DNA of 40,374 nt. Origin: Ruminococcus sp. (lineage in GTDB: Bacteria > Bacillota > Clostridia > Oscillospirales > Ruminococcaceae). The notes below the pieces were generated by a model. It was not told where the DNA came from. It ran no database searches and saw nothing but the letters and a program-made list of their open reading frames with translations. The position numbers and the translations under genes were made by a program. Positions 1-8,915 of the stretch are shown here, in pieces. The stretch is taken from positions 1 through 40,374 of the forward strand of contig SVNO01000011.1 in NCBI GenBank assembly GCA_015066845.1, read 5' to 3'. Each line of letters starts with the position of its first letter. Within the stretch, counting starts at the first letter, position 1.

Positions 1-815
1 ATACTCGCCTTTTGTCCGGTAGGCAGCACCCAGATTATTGTAGGTGGCGGCTGTTTCGGGGTGGGCTTTGTATGCCGGATGGTTTTCATAGATGCCCAGT
101 GCCTTTTCAAACTGTTCAATGGCTTTGTCATACTCGCCTTTATCATCATAGGCAGCACCCAGATTATTGTAGGTGGCGGCTGTTTCGGGGCGAGCTTTGT
201 ATGCCGGATGGATTTCATAGATGTCCAGTGCCTTTTCAAACTGTTCAATGGCTTGGTCATACTCGCCTTTGTTCCAGTAGGCAGCACCCAGATTATTGTA
301 GGTGTTGGCTGTTTCGGGGTGGGCTTTGTATGCCGGATGATTTTCATAGATGCCCAGCGCCTTTTTATACAGTTCAATGGCTTTGTCATACTTGCCTTTC
401 GCACCATAGGCAGCACCCAGATTATTGTAGGTTCCGGCTGTTTCGGGGTGGGCTTTGTATGCCGGATGGATTTCATAGATGCCCAGTGCCTTTTCAAACT
501 GTTCAATGGCTTTGTCATACACGCCTTTGTTCCGGTAGGCATCACCCAGATTATTGTAGGTTCTGGCTGTTTCGGGATGGGTTTTGCCATACACCTGTTC
601 TTTGATGCCCAGTGCCTTTTTATACAGTTCAATGGCTTTGTCATACTCGCCTTTTTTCCGGTAGGCAATACCCAGATTATTGTAGGTGGTGGCTGTTTCG
701 GGGTGGGCTTTGTATGCCGGATGGATTTCATAGATGTCCAGTGCCTTTTCGTACTGTTCAATGGCTTCGTCATAATCGCCGTTATCATCATAGGCAACAC
801 CCAGATTATTGTAGG
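1..815 (-). repeat. In-frame tandem TPR-coding repeat, mostly 129-bp unit
   Basis: Units of 129 bp (one of 126 bp) encode TPRs of 43 (42) residues with consensus TYNNLGxAYxxKGEYDKAIE. About six full units and one cut unit are visible, very similar to each other at the DNA level, including silent positions. The array continues past the window edge. Antisense open frames here are by-products of the repeat. Confidence 0.9.
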
Positions 816-2466
816 TGGCAGCAAGACTTGGTGATTTTTCACCACCAGCTGCTATTTTCAGGAGAATTGCTTCGTTGTACTGTGCAATTGCGGCATCAGA
901 ATCCAGCATATGATAAAGCATCAAACCGACATCATGATACACCCGCGCAATCAGCAGCTTGTTGTTATTGGTTCCGTTTTTCTCTGCCCATTCCTTCGCA
1001 TCAGCAAAAAACGTCTGTGCTTTCTTGTTGCCGTACCAGTCTGTGCAGAGTCTTTTGAGGAAGTCCTCGAAATGGTCGGAGCAGTCAGGGGAGAACAGGA
1101 GGGGGAACCAATCATCTGCGGGATAGTTTTGGTCGTCGATACAGTAACGGGATACCACAAACAACTCACCAATAATATCAGGGTAAAGCGGTGTGATTTC
1201 ATCACCGCTGCCCTCACAAAGTGCTGCGAAAAACTGCTTTCTGACTCTGTTCGGGTTATCGCCAAGATTGAGTGCTTCATTCACCCTATCACAATATGTC
1301 GCGCGGATGTCTTTATAGCTTGTTGAAAATCCGAATTTACCACCGGCAGTGGCAAGGGCAAGGAGCTGAAGCGCGGATTGCTTCGCTTCTGAACGTATAT
1401 CCTCGTTCAGACTATGTTCCCAATCACGGGAGAGTCGTTCGATAAAATGATAAACAAGCGATTCTGCATCTAAATTTTTGTATTCATTATTTTCAAGTGC
1501 CGCATCGCCTGCTAGCAAAAGGAACAGACAGCGTGTGGATGCATTCTGATTCCTGCACAGTTTTTCCTGAAAATAAGTAATTATCTCGTTCTTCTCAGCA
1601 TCTGTCAATTTTTTCTCTTTTGCTGCTGCAAGATTGTCCAGAATCCTTCTGTAATCCTTTTCCGCCAGCTGCATCTCATTGAGATTCAAGGACTGTTGAT
1701 TGATTTGTTTGTTTTTGGAATAGAATTCTGCGAGACGGCTCGGATAATTGTCATGACGTTTCAGCTTTGCAAACCAGTTTTCAGAATCATTGTCGACATA
1801 GGGCGTGCGCTCCAAAAGGAGAACACGCAGTCGTTTCTGCGAATTAAACAGCTTTTCAAGGAGTTTTGCAATGTCCTCGGAATAACTGCCGGCATAATCA
1901 CAGATAACAAGCACCGGCTTTCTGCTTTTGTCGAATTCAAGTTCCAACAGCTTTTTGATTTCCTTACGGTCAACCCAGATGACGTTCCATTTTTCAAAAA
2001 GTTTCCACCATTTGGACATAAAGCCCCGTGTGCTGTAGGCAAGTCCCATATGGAATGCAAGCTTACTTTTCCCCATTCCACCATGTCCGGCAATCGACCA
2101 GATGCACTTTTTCTTATTGCAATACATAAAATCATCAAGCATCCGGCTTTCTTTTTTTCTGCCATACAATTTGATTCCGGTATAGCGATAACTCAGGAAC
2201 GGACCATCAACGCAAAGATCTTTGATTGGGTTTTTATAGATGTACTGCGATAATTTTTTAATCTGGTCATCTGGGAGCTTTTCAGCTTTGGTTTTACTCA
2301 CTTGTTCGGAAATCAGCTTCATCGTTTCTACTGCAATCGAAACAATCGCACCAACGACAATATCCACAATATCTGTTGTAGGATTAGAATCAATAAAAAA
2401 GCGAAAAGCCCAAAATATAATAGCAATAATAATAATCCAACACAGAATACGAAGTAAAAGTTTCAA
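1..2466 (-). CDS. Membrane-anchored P-loop (STAND-type) NTPase with C-terminal TPR array, partial
   Basis: Reading on the minus strand, an open frame of 822 codons runs off the left edge, so the C-terminus is missing. The start is a TTG at 2466-2464, eight bases after AAGGAGG; the nearby ATG is followed at once by a stop. Residues 1-25 are a hydrophobic membrane segment (LLLRILCWIIIIIAIIFWAF). A Walker A motif GHGGMGKS lies at about residues 128-135, and a Walker B-like strand (PVLVICDYAG) follows some 70 residues later. A helical middle region leads into at least seven TPRs of 42-43 residues beginning TYNNLG. This build (anchor, NTPase switch, repeat sensor) is that of STAND/NLR-like signalling ATPases. 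Biological role is unknown; a defence or stress-sensing role is inference. The promoter is only about 16 bases upstream of the start. Confidence 0.88.
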   Translation of the reverse strand, partial: MKLLLRILCWIIIIAIIFWAFRFFIDSNPTTDIVDIVVGAIVSIAVETMKLISEQVSKTKAEKLPDDQIKKLSQYIYKNPIKDLCVDGPFLSYRYTGIKLYGRKKESRMLDDFMYCNKKKCIWSIAGHGGMGKSKLAFHMGLAYSTRGFMSKWWKLFEKWNVIWVDRKEIKKLLELEFDKSRKPVLVICDYAGSYSEDIAKLLEKLFNSQKRLRVLLLERTPYVDNDSENWFAKLKRHDNYPSRLAEFYSKNKQINQQSLNLNEMQLAEKDYRRILDNLAAAKEKKLTDAEKNEIITYFQEKLCRNQNASTRCLFLLLAGDAALENNEYKNLDAESLVYHFIERLSRDWEHSLNEDIRSEAKQSALQLLALATAGGKFGFSTSYKDIRATYCDRVNEALNLGDNPNRVRKQFFAALCEGSGDEITPLYPDIIGELFVVSRYCIDDQNYPADDWFPLLFSPDCSDHFEDFLKRLCTDWYGNKKAQTFFADAKEWAEKNGTNNNKLLIARVYHDVGLMLYHMLDSDAAIAQYNEAILLKIAAGGEKSPSLAATYNNLGVAYDDNGDYDEAIEQYEKALDIYEIHPAYKAHPETATTYNNLGIAYRKKGEYDKAIELYKKALGIKEQVYGKTHPETARTYNNLGDAYRNKGVYDKAIEQFEKALGIYEIHPAYKAHPETAGTYNNLGAAYGAKGKYDKAIELYKKALGIYENHPAYKAHPETANTYNNLGAAYWNKGEYDQAIEQFEKALDIYEIHPAYKARPETAATYNNLGAAYDDKGEYDKAIEQFEKALGIYENHPAYKAHPETAATYNNLGAAYRTKGEY

Positions 2467-2488
2467 GGCATTCCCCTCCTTCCCCCAT

Positions 2489-2518
2489 ATTATACCATAT
2501 TTCGCGCTCCCCTGTCAA
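2489..2518 (-). promoter_or_regulatory. Sigma-A promoter of the left NTPase-TPR gene
   Basis: On the minus strand TTGACA (2518-2513) and TATAAT (2494-2489) are separated by 18 bases. Predicted transcription start is about 16 bases before the TTG start codon, so the leader holds little more than the ribosome site. Confidence 0.8.
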
Positions 2519-2598
2519 CAAATTCCTCACATCACGTCGAGTTTTTGTAGATTTCGTGCATTGCCTGCATTTTGTCCACTAAATCTGCAAATTATGGG

Positions 2599-2627
2599 TT
2601 GCATTTTGTTCAAAAATCGTTTACAAT
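2599..2627 (+). promoter_or_regulatory. Sigma-A promoter of the GH30 xylanase gene
   Basis: TTGCAT (2599-2604) and TACAAT (2622-2627) with a 17-base spacer lie about 40 bases before the start codon. It is divergent from the promoter at 2489-2518; about 80 bases lie between the two -35 boxes, room for shared control, though no clear operator is seen. Confidence 0.7.
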
Positions 2628-2664
2628 ATAAAAAGAAATATAAACAGCAAAGGAGTGGTTACTA

Positions 2665-5625
2665 ATGAATATGAAGCATCTGAAAGCTCTCGCTTCCGGC
2701 ATGACTGCTGCGGCAATGGTATTCTCCATGGCTGCTGCACTCCCTACAATGGAAAAAGTCGGAGCAGCTGACACCTGCGTCATTGACACGTCAAAGGAAT
2801 ACCAGTACATCCGCGGTTTCGGTGGTATCAACCATCCGGAATGGACGGGACAGGATCTGACACCTGAGCAAAGACAGACAGCATTCGGCAATGGCCCGAA
2901 TGAGCTGGGCTTTACGGTACTGCGTGTCTTTGTCAACCCCGACAAAAACCAATGGAACAAGGCTCTGCCCACTGCACAGACAGCTACAGAAATGGGTGTA
3001 ACCGTGTTTGCATCCCCGTGGGAACCGCCCTCAAATCTCGCAGAATCCGGCGGCAATAACGGCAAGCTGCATCTGCCGAAATCCAATTATGGTGCATACG
3101 CACAGCATCTGAACGATTTCGGTACTTATATGAAGAACAACGGCGTTGATCTGTACGCGATCTCCGTACAGAATGAGCCGGACTACGCGCATGACTGGAC
3201 ATACTGGTCATCGGATGAAACAACGGAGTTCCTTGCCAATTACGGCGATAAGATCACAAGCACAAGACTGATGTCGCCGGAGTCCTTCCAGTATGCCCCT
3301 GAAAATGCATCATGGGTTTCTGACGGCGGCAAGAAGTTCTATTCTAAGATTCTGAACAACCAGAAGGCAATGGCGAACTGTGACCTCTTTGGTACACATT
3401 TCTATGGTACAACAAGAAACTGGATGGACTTCCCTGCACTGGAAAACTGCGGTAAGGAAATCTGGATGACCGAGGTTTATGTTCCGAACAGTGAAGCAAA
3501 CTCCAACGAACGCTGGCCGGAGGCTCTGGATGTTGCAGAAAACATCCACAACGGTCTGGTTGTTGGTAATATGAGTGCCTATGTATGGTGGTACATCCGC
3601 CGCAGCTACGGCCCGATGAATGAGAACGGCACGATCAGTAAGCGCGGCTACATGATGGCGCACTTCTCCAAGTATGTACGTCCGGGCGATGTGCGTATCG
3701 CTGCAACCGAGTCCCCTGCGGATAACGTGCTGATCTCCGCGTATAAGGGCAGCGACAATCAGGTTACGATCGTTGCCATCAACAAAGGCACAGAGGGCTA
3801 TGCGCAGAACTTCAGCTTTGCAAGCGGCACAATCACGGATGTTGACCGCTATCGTTCTGACGGCAGCTCCAACCTCGTGCTGACAGAAAATCTGGAAAAT
3901 GACGGTTCTGCATTCTGGGCACAGCTTCCCGGACAGAGCGTAACGACCTTTGTTGTTACAATGAAGGACGGTACAATGGAACTGCCCAACGAGCTTCCGG
4001 ACACACCAGCTGCTCCCTCCGCACCTGAGCCGAACAAGTACGGCTGGTACTATCAGGACGGCTTTGAGGGTGACACCTGCACATGGGAAAGCAGAGGCGC
4101 GGCAACAATCATGACCTCCGGCAGAACCGCATATGTGGGCGATGAATCCCTGCTGGTGCAGAACAGAGAATCCGCATGGAACGGCGCATACAGAACACTC
4201 AATCCCCTTGCATTCGTACCGGGCAATGAGTACAGCTTCAGCGCGAACGTTACCTATTTTGACGGTGAACCGACGGAAACCTTCTATATGAAGCTCCAGT
4301 ACACAGGCGCGGATGGTGAAGCACACTACTCCACCATTGCTGAGGTGACCGGTGTACAGGGCGAATGGGCACAGCTTGCCAACAAAAATTACAAGATTCC
4401 TGCAGATGCGACCGACATGATGCTCTACATTGAAACCGCAGAGAGCACCAACAATTTCTACATTGACGAAGCCATCGGCGCAATCAAGGATACCAGCATT
4501 GTCGGCGCAGGACAGCCTGAAATTCCGCAGGCAACCGAGCCTCCGGCGATTGAACCGCCTTCAACGGATCGGTATACGCTCGGCGACGTTGATTGCAACG
4601 GCGTAATTAACGGCTTTGACCTTGCCGCAGCGAAGAAGGGCAATGCCAAGGGATTTTTTGATGAAATGGCAATGTTTGCAGCAGATGTCAACCAGAACGG
4701 CAAGGCAGACGATGACGACATCAAGCAGCTCTCCGACTTTGTGATGGGCAGAATCAAGTCCTTCACACGCGACCCCAATGCTCCGGCAGAAACAGAACCG
4801 AGCACCCCTGCAATGTCTATGGCAGAATACACAGCACTTTGTCAGCAAAAGATGGTCGAGTTTGAACCGACCAGCGCACGTCAGGAAGTCGCAGGCAGAC
4901 AGTATGGTACTGTCAAAAGTGCGACCTATTACTCCACAACCTGCAAGCGCAACAAGCCCTACAACATCCTGCTTCCGGCAAACTATGACACAAGCAAGAA
5001 GTACCCGGTACTTTATGTCATGCATGGTTACTGGGAGGATCAGAACCGTATGATTATCGAGGGCAACGGTACAATGTACACAAAACAGATTATCGGCAAT
5101 GCTATCGCAGCAGGCGAGGCAGAGGATATGATCGTCGTATTCCCGTACATTTACTCCAGTGATTCACAGGATGCCTGCTCCGGCATGGACGATTTCAACA
5201 ACGCAGCGTATGACAACTTCATCAACGACCTGACCAAGGATCTGATGCCCCATATTGAATCGACCTACAGCGTCAAGACGGGCAAGGAGAATACCGCGAT
5301 CACGGGCTTCTCCATGGGCGGCAGAGAGGCTCTGCTGATTGGTATGCAGCGTTCCGACCTGTTCGGTTATGTTGGTGCAATTTGTCCTGCACCCGGTGTA
5401 ACAGGCGCGTTCAAGTGGGACAGCGGCAAGGAGCCGTACCTGCTGTTGATTACAGCCGGCAGCAATGACACGGTTGTATATGACAATCCCAAGAATTATC
5501 ACGACCAGTTCACAAAGAACAATGTTCCTCATCTCTGGCAGTATTGCAACGGCGGTTACCATGGTGACAACTGCATCCATGCACATCTGTACAACTTCTG
5601 CCGCTTTGTATTTCAGGCAACATAA
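2665..5625 (+). CDS. Secreted GH30 subfamily 8 glucuronoxylanase - CBM22 - dockerin - CE1 esterase
   Basis: 986 residues. A signal peptide ends near residue 35 (VGAA|D). Residues about 38-435 are a GH30 catalytic domain: acid/base Glu171 in VQNEP, nucleophile Glu270 in MTEVY, and RRSYG (312-316), the subfamily 8 loop whose arginine binds methylglucuronic acid side chains. Residues about 460-610 resemble CBM22. Residues about 637-700 are a type I dockerin with calcium loops DVDCNGVINGFD and DVNQNGKADDDD. Residues about 740-986 are a CE1 esterase with Ser883 in GFSMGG and a probable catalytic His966. It should cut the glucuronoxylan backbone and remove feruloyl or acetyl groups while docked on a cellulosome. 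The start has GGAG nine bases upstream. The gene is monocistronic between promoter and terminator. Esterase substrate is not settled by sequence. Confidence 0.95.
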   Translation: MNMKHLKALASGMTAAAMVFSMAAALPTMEKVGAADTCVIDTSKEYQYIRGFGGINHPEWTGQDLTPEQRQTAFGNGPNELGFTVLRVFVNPDKNQWNKALPTAQTATEMGVTVFASPWEPPSNLAESGGNNGKLHLPKSNYGAYAQHLNDFGTYMKNNGVDLYAISVQNEPDYAHDWTYWSSDETTEFLANYGDKITSTRLMSPESFQYAPENASWVSDGGKKFYSKILNNQKAMANCDLFGTHFYGTTRNWMDFPALENCGKEIWMTEVYVPNSEANSNERWPEALDVAENIHNGLVVGNMSAYVWWYIRRSYGPMNENGTISKRGYMMAHFSKYVRPGDVRIAATESPADNVLISAYKGSDNQVTIVAINKGTEGYAQNFSFASGTITDVDRYRSDGSSNLVLTENLENDGSAFWAQLPGQSVTTFVVTMKDGTMELPNELPDTPAAPSAPEPNKYGWYYQDGFEGDTCTWESRGAATIMTSGRTAYVGDESLLVQNRESAWNGAYRTLNPLAFVPGNEYSFSANVTYFDGEPTETFYMKLQYTGADGEAHYSTIAEVTGVQGEWAQLANKNYKIPADATDMMLYIETAESTNNFYIDEAIGAIKDTSIVGAGQPEIPQATEPPAIEPPSTDRYTLGDVDCNGVINGFDLAAAKKGNAKGFFDEMAMFAADVNQNGKADDDDIKQLSDFVMGRIKSFTRDPNAPAETEPSTPAMSMAEYTALCQQKMVEFEPTSARQEVAGRQYGTVKSATYYSTTCKRNKPYNILLPANYDTSKKYPVLYVMHGYWEDQNRMIIEGNGTMYTKQIIGNAIAAGEAEDMIVVFPYIYSSDSQDACSGMDDFNNAAYDNFINDLTKDLMPHIESTYSVKTGKENTAITGFSMGGREALLIGMQRSDLFGYVGAICPAPGVTGAFKWDSGKEPYLLLITAGSNDTVVYDNPKNYHDQFTKNNVPHLWQYCNGGYHGDNCIHAHLYNFCRFVFQAT

Positions 5626-5645
5626 TACTATCCTTTCTTATACAG

Positions 5646-5683
5646 AAACCTCCCAAAGCAAATGCTTCGGGAGGTTTTTGTTT
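5646..5683 (+). terminator. Intrinsic terminator after the GH30 gene
   Basis: AAACCTCCC (5646-5654) pairs with GGGAGGTTT (5669-5677), with AAGC/GCTT inside, followed by a T-rich run. It abuts the repeat element at 5683. Confidence 0.85.
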
Positions 5684-5759
5684 GTCGAAAAACCTGATAT
5701 CAAACGTGTAGACAGCCTTGGAGTGCTAACCCCAGAAAAAGGATTTTTCTGCAAGCTGA
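5683..5759. repeat. Dispersed intergenic repeat, short copy (R1)
   Basis: One end reads TGTCGAAAAACCTGATATC; the other, on the opposite strand, reads TCAGCTTGCAGAAAAATCC then CTGGGGTTAGCAC. Both ends match those of the copies near 13667, 31306-31470 and 40210. This copy is about 77 bp and lacks the G-rich core. It lies between two terminator hairpins of convergent genes. Confidence 0.7.
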
Positions 5760-5781
5760 CATGGAGAAGAATTTCTCCATG
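5760..5781 (-). terminator. Hairpin after the small DUF4177-like gene
   Basis: CATGGAGAA and TTCTCCATG form a nine-pair stem with a four-base loop, six bases beyond the stop of the minus-strand gene at 5788. No T-run follows directly; the repeat end TCAGCTTG does. Confidence 0.6.
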
Positions 5782-5787
5782 CCGGAA

Positions 5788-6036
5788 TTATAGTTCTCTT
5801 TCAAATGTGATGAGCAATACATTTTCTCCCATAACCGCAGTGCTGGCAACCTCCCAGCCCTCGCAATTCATCTTCTGCATGACTTTTTCAGCATTTTCTA
5901 TTGCGTGATGGCTGTTTGTCAATTCTTCAGGCGGAAAGAAAAATTCAACAAAGCTGTCGAAAACCGTGGTGGGTTTGGAGTGATTGGCTTCTGCCTGATA
6001 TGCAAGCTGAACCGGTATGATTTTGTATTCCTTCAT
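5788..6036 (-). CDS. Small DUF4177-like protein
   Basis: 82 residues, no signal peptide or membrane segment. Start MKEYKIIPV with AAGGAG seven bases upstream. The pattern of a short N-terminal strand, a helix containing a Met-Asn-x-Glu-Gly-Trp-Glu segment, and a C-terminal strand ending LLITFEREL resembles the DUF4177 family, whose function is unknown. It lies 97 bases downstream of dapB on the same strand; the gap holds an inverted repeat TTGAAC/GTTCAA (about 6114-6132) without a T-run, so it may be read through from the lysine operon or have its own weak promoter. Family assignment is tentative. Confidence 0.75.
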   Translation of the reverse strand: MKEYKIIPVQLAYQAEANHSKPTTVFDSFVEFFFPPEELTNSHHAIENAEKVMQKMNCEGWEVASTAVMGENVLLITFEREL

Positions 6037-6133
6037 TGCAGTACTCCTTGTTGCTGTTTTCCTTCAAAATCATGATGTAATCCAGATTCACTTTCGGGTA
6101 TAAGACGAGATTTGAACACAAAGCGTTCAAGGC

Positions 6134-6895
6134 TTATTGTGAGAGCATCTGCCCCATATCGTACATGCCGGCTTCCTGCTTTGCAAGGAATACTGCGGCA
6201 TTGACTGCGCCCACTGCGAAAACCTCCTTGGAGGCAGCAGAATGGGAAAGGGTGATGACTTCATCGTGACCGGCAAAAATCACATCATGCTCGCCGACGA
6301 TCGTGCCGCCGCGAATGGCGTGCATTCCGATCTCCTTCGGCTCGCGCTTCTGACGCTTGGAATGACGGTCGTATACATAATGATACTCGTTGTTCAGCTC
6401 CGCATTGATGGCATCCGCCAGCATGATGGCAGTGCCGCTGGGTGCGTCAATTTTCTGGTTGTGGTGCTTTTCCACAATTTCAATGTCAAACTGTCCGCCG
6501 AGGATGGACACGGCTTTCTTGGCAAGCTGCACAAGCAGGTTGATGCCGAGGGACATATTGAATGAGAAAAAGACTGGAATGACATTGGCAGCCTTCTTGA
6601 TTTTTGCAATCTGCTCCTCGTTATAGCCCGTTGTGGCAAAGACACATGCCACGCCGTTGACCATGCAGTAGTCGAGTAAAGCATCCAGAACGGCAGGATT
6701 GGAGAAATCAATAATGACATCGGGCTTTTCCGTTACCTCGGAAAAATTGCTGTAAATCGGGAAATCTGCATACTGTGCTGTGTTCAGGTCAACGCCTGCG
6801 CAGACATTGCAGTCCTCGCGTCCAGCAACTGTTGCAGCCACCACGCGTCCCATCTTGCCATTTGCACCACTGATGAGAATCTTTGTCTGTTCCAT
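6134..6895 (-). CDS. dapB: 4-hydroxy-tetrahydrodipicolinate reductase
   Basis: 253 residues. DapB reduces hydroxy-tetrahydrodipicolinate with NAD(P)H, the second step of the diaminopimelate/lysine branch in the cytoplasm. The nucleotide-binding motif GANGKMG is at residues 10-16 and the family signature EKHHNQKIDAPSGTA is in the middle of the protein. The start MEQTK is chosen because GGGAGG lies nine bases before it; an in-frame extension upstream lacks a ribosome site and overlaps the end of dapA. It follows dapA by 22 bases and is the last biosynthetic gene of the riboswitch-controlled operon. Confidence 0.97.
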   Translation of the reverse strand: MEQTKILISGANGKMGRVVAATVAGREDCNVCAGVDLNTAQYADFPIYSNFSEVTEKPDVIIDFSNPAVLDALLDYCMVNGVACVFATTGYNEEQIAKIKKAANVIPVFFSFNMSLGINLLVQLAKKAVSILGGQFDIEIVEKHHNQKIDAPSGTAIMLADAINAELNNEYHYVYDRHSKRQKREPKEIGMHAIRGGTIVGEHDVIFAGHDEVITLSHSAASKEVFAVGAVNAAVFLAKQEAGMYDMGQMLSQ

Positions 6896-6917
6896 TGCTT
6901 TCGTCCTCCCGTGTGTC

Positions 6918-7808
6918 TTAGTCAACCAGACCGAGTGCCTGCATGGATGCACGGAGCTTTGCTGCATTGGCTTCGCTCATGTCCACCAGCGGCATACGCA
7001 AAGAGCCGGAGGGCATACCCATCATGTTCATCGCTGCCTTGCAGGGGATGGGGTTTACCTCAATGAACAGGTTGTTGATGAGTTCCAGATACTTCACCTG
7101 CATTTCGATTGCCGGTGCAAAATTGTTATCCAGACACAGCTGGCACATCTCGTGCGTTTCCTTGGGCATGATGTTGGACAGTACGGAAATGACACCCTTT
7201 GCGCCAATTGCCATCATCGGAACGATAATGTCATCGTTGCCGCTGTAAATGTCCATCTTGTCACCCACAGCAGCAGCCACCTGTGCGGTATAGCTGATGT
7301 TGCCGGACGCTTCCTTGATTGCCACGATATTCCGATGCTCTGCAAGCACCTTCAGCGTGTCGATGGTAAAGCCCATGCCGGTTCTGCCGGGGATGTTGTA
7401 GAGGATGATCGGGATGTTCACGCTGTCGGCAATCTTGGTGAAATGCTGAATCAGACCTGCCTGTGTGGTCTTATTGTAGTAGGGCGTTACCAGCAGCAGT
7501 CCGTCCGCGCCGAGCTTTTCGGCTTCTACGGAAAGGGAAACCGCGGTTCTGGTGTCATTGCTGCCCGTGCCTGCGATAACCGGTACGCGCTTGTTGGTAC
7601 GCTCCACGGCATAGCGGATGCATTCGAGATGCTCAGCCTCCGTCATTGTGGACGCTTCGCCCGTTGTACCGCAGATGATAATGGCATCCGTGCCATTTTC
7701 AATCTGATAATCAATATTGGTGCCCAGTCCCTCAAAATTGATGGAACCATCCTCGTGAAAGGGTGTAATAATGGCTACACCGGCACCGGTGAAAATTGTG
7801 TTCTTCAT
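6918..7808 (-). CDS. dapA: 4-hydroxy-tetrahydrodipicolinate synthase
   Basis: 296 residues, normal length. DapA condenses pyruvate with aspartate semialdehyde. The Schiff-base lysine is about Lys165 in IKEASGN, the catalytic tyrosine about Tyr137 in LYNIPGRTG, and the GTTGE pyruvate-binding motif is at 47-51. GGAGG is seven bases before the ATG. It lies between the secreted unknown gene (46 bases upstream) and dapB. A short inverted repeat CGATAA/TTATCG lies in the upstream gap but has no T-run, so read-through from asd is expected. Confidence 0.97.
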   Translation of the reverse strand: MKNTIFTGAGVAIITPFHEDGSINFEGLGTNIDYQIENGTDAIIICGTTGEASTMTEAEHLECIRYAVERTNKRVPVIAGTGSNDTRTAVSLSVEAEKLGADGLLLVTPYYNKTTQAGLIQHFTKIADSVNIPIILYNIPGRTGMGFTIDTLKVLAEHRNIVAIKEASGNISYTAQVAAAVGDKMDIYSGNDDIIVPMMAIGAKGVISVLSNIMPKETHEMCQLCLDNNFAPAIEMQVKYLELINNLFIEVNPIPCKAAMNMMGMPSGSLRMPLVDMSEANAAKLRASMQALGLVD

Positions 7809-7854
7809 AAAAGTACCTCCATAGAACGATAAAAGACATTATCGCTTCATAGTG

Positions 7855-8886
7855 TTACCCCTCATTCTGGTAAGAGCGCGGAATAGACGCAGCTTTTACA
7901 GCTTCAGCCTTTTCTTCAAACTGCATGTTTTCAGTATACAAATAATCGCTGATGTTTCCATTTGTATCGTAGCCAACATACTTGAGCAGAACACCGGTAT
8001 TCGTATCGACAAAGAATTCAAAAGATGCCACATTCCGTTTTTTACCATACTCTGCACCAGTCACGCCTGTGATATGGTAGCAGGTTCTGCCATTGAGCTT
8101 CTCAACGCCCTTGATCTCCCAGAGGTCGGTATCTGTCAGATAGCCGAACGTCATTTCCTGAGGAAAAAGACAGATGCTGGCAGACGGAATATTGGTCGGA
8201 TTTGCACGGTAGGAATACGCCGGAAATCCGTCATCCATGGTAAAATGCCGTTCTTCATCCGAAACCGGTCCCGCCTGTTCAAGCGTTGTGATATTATAGC
8301 TTTGCTCCTGTCTGTAAGCACTTCGGCTATGATCGACATAATATAACTGTTCCCCCGTACAGGAAGTTTCCACATCACGCAGTACCGCTGCCTTCGCCGA
8401 CTTCATCTGTTCAGCACATTCAGCCGCACTGGCTGCCGCCGGCTGATTACAATCATATTGTATTTCATGAGCATAGGCAGCAGTATCGGAAAGCGCGCAC
8501 TGGAATGTCACAGCTTCATAGAAATCAATGTTTCCATAGTGAACATAGATCGTACCGGAAATCTTGTCATAGTAATCAATTGAATTGAGCATCATGTAGA
8601 AGATATCTTCCTTTGATACCCTGCTGCTTGACACCGGCTTTTTCAGTTCCCGACCAACTGGTTCGGTGGTCTGCTCCAGAGAAATGCTGTCCGCTTCCTC
8701 AGAAGCGATCACTGTACTGACTTCTGTCACTAAGACTGTTTCCTTAACCACGTCCGCGGACTGAGAAACAGCTGCCTGCGCCGTTTTCTCAGTCTGTGCG
8801 AAAGGCTCGGCAAAGAAGCCGATGCCGATTACGGAAATGCCGGCAAGTGCGGCAATGGATACTGCTGTTACAACTTTCTGTTTCAT
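7855..8886 (-). CDS. Secreted protein of unknown function inside the lysine operon
   Basis: 343 residues. Basic start MKQKVV, hydrophobic stretch to about residue 25 and an AQAA-type cleavage site near 38 indicate export; no lipobox cysteine is seen. Residues about 40-85 are Ser/Thr/Glu-rich and look unstructured. The rest has repeated beta-strand patterns, with a C-terminal segment (WEIKGVEKLNGRTCYHITG, then FEFFVDTNTGVLLKYVGYD) resembling outer-membrane lipoprotein carrier or MucB/RseB-like folds, as in many clostridial exported proteins measuring or binding lipids; this likeness is inference. It lies 29 bases after asd and 46 bases before dapA, so it should be co-transcribed under lysine control. 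No catalytic motif is seen. Confidence 0.85.
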   Translation of the reverse strand: MKQKVVTAVSIAALAGISVIGIGFFAEPFAQTEKTAQAAVSQSADVVKETVLVTEVSTVIASEEADSISLEQTTEPVGRELKKPVSSSRVSKEDIFYMMLNSIDYYDKISGTIYVHYGNIDFYEAVTFQCALSDTAAYAHEIQYDCNQPAAASAAECAEQMKSAKAAVLRDVETSCTGEQLYYVDHSRSAYRQEQSYNITTLEQAGPVSDEERHFTMDDGFPAYSYRANPTNIPSASICLFPQEMTFGYLTDTDLWEIKGVEKLNGRTCYHITGVTGAEYGKKRNVASFEFFVDTNTGVLLKYVGYDTNGNISDYLYTENMQFEEKAEAVKAASIPRSYQNEG

Positions 8887-8915
8887 GATAATCCCCCCAT
8901 CTTATTGTCCGTCAA

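Noticed and set aside
12-1058. Plus-strand open frames with repeated sequence in the left TPR region
   Set aside because: They are antisense shadows of the TPR repeats; the minus frame has clear TPR consensus, P-loop and ribosome site.
3310-4326. Long minus-strand open frame inside the GH30 gene
   Set aside because: Lies opposite a clear catalytic domain, has no ribosome site and no protein-like pattern.
6780-7832. Plus-strand open frame of 350 codons opposite dapA
   Set aside because: Cys/His-rich shadow translation; dapA on the other strand is certain.
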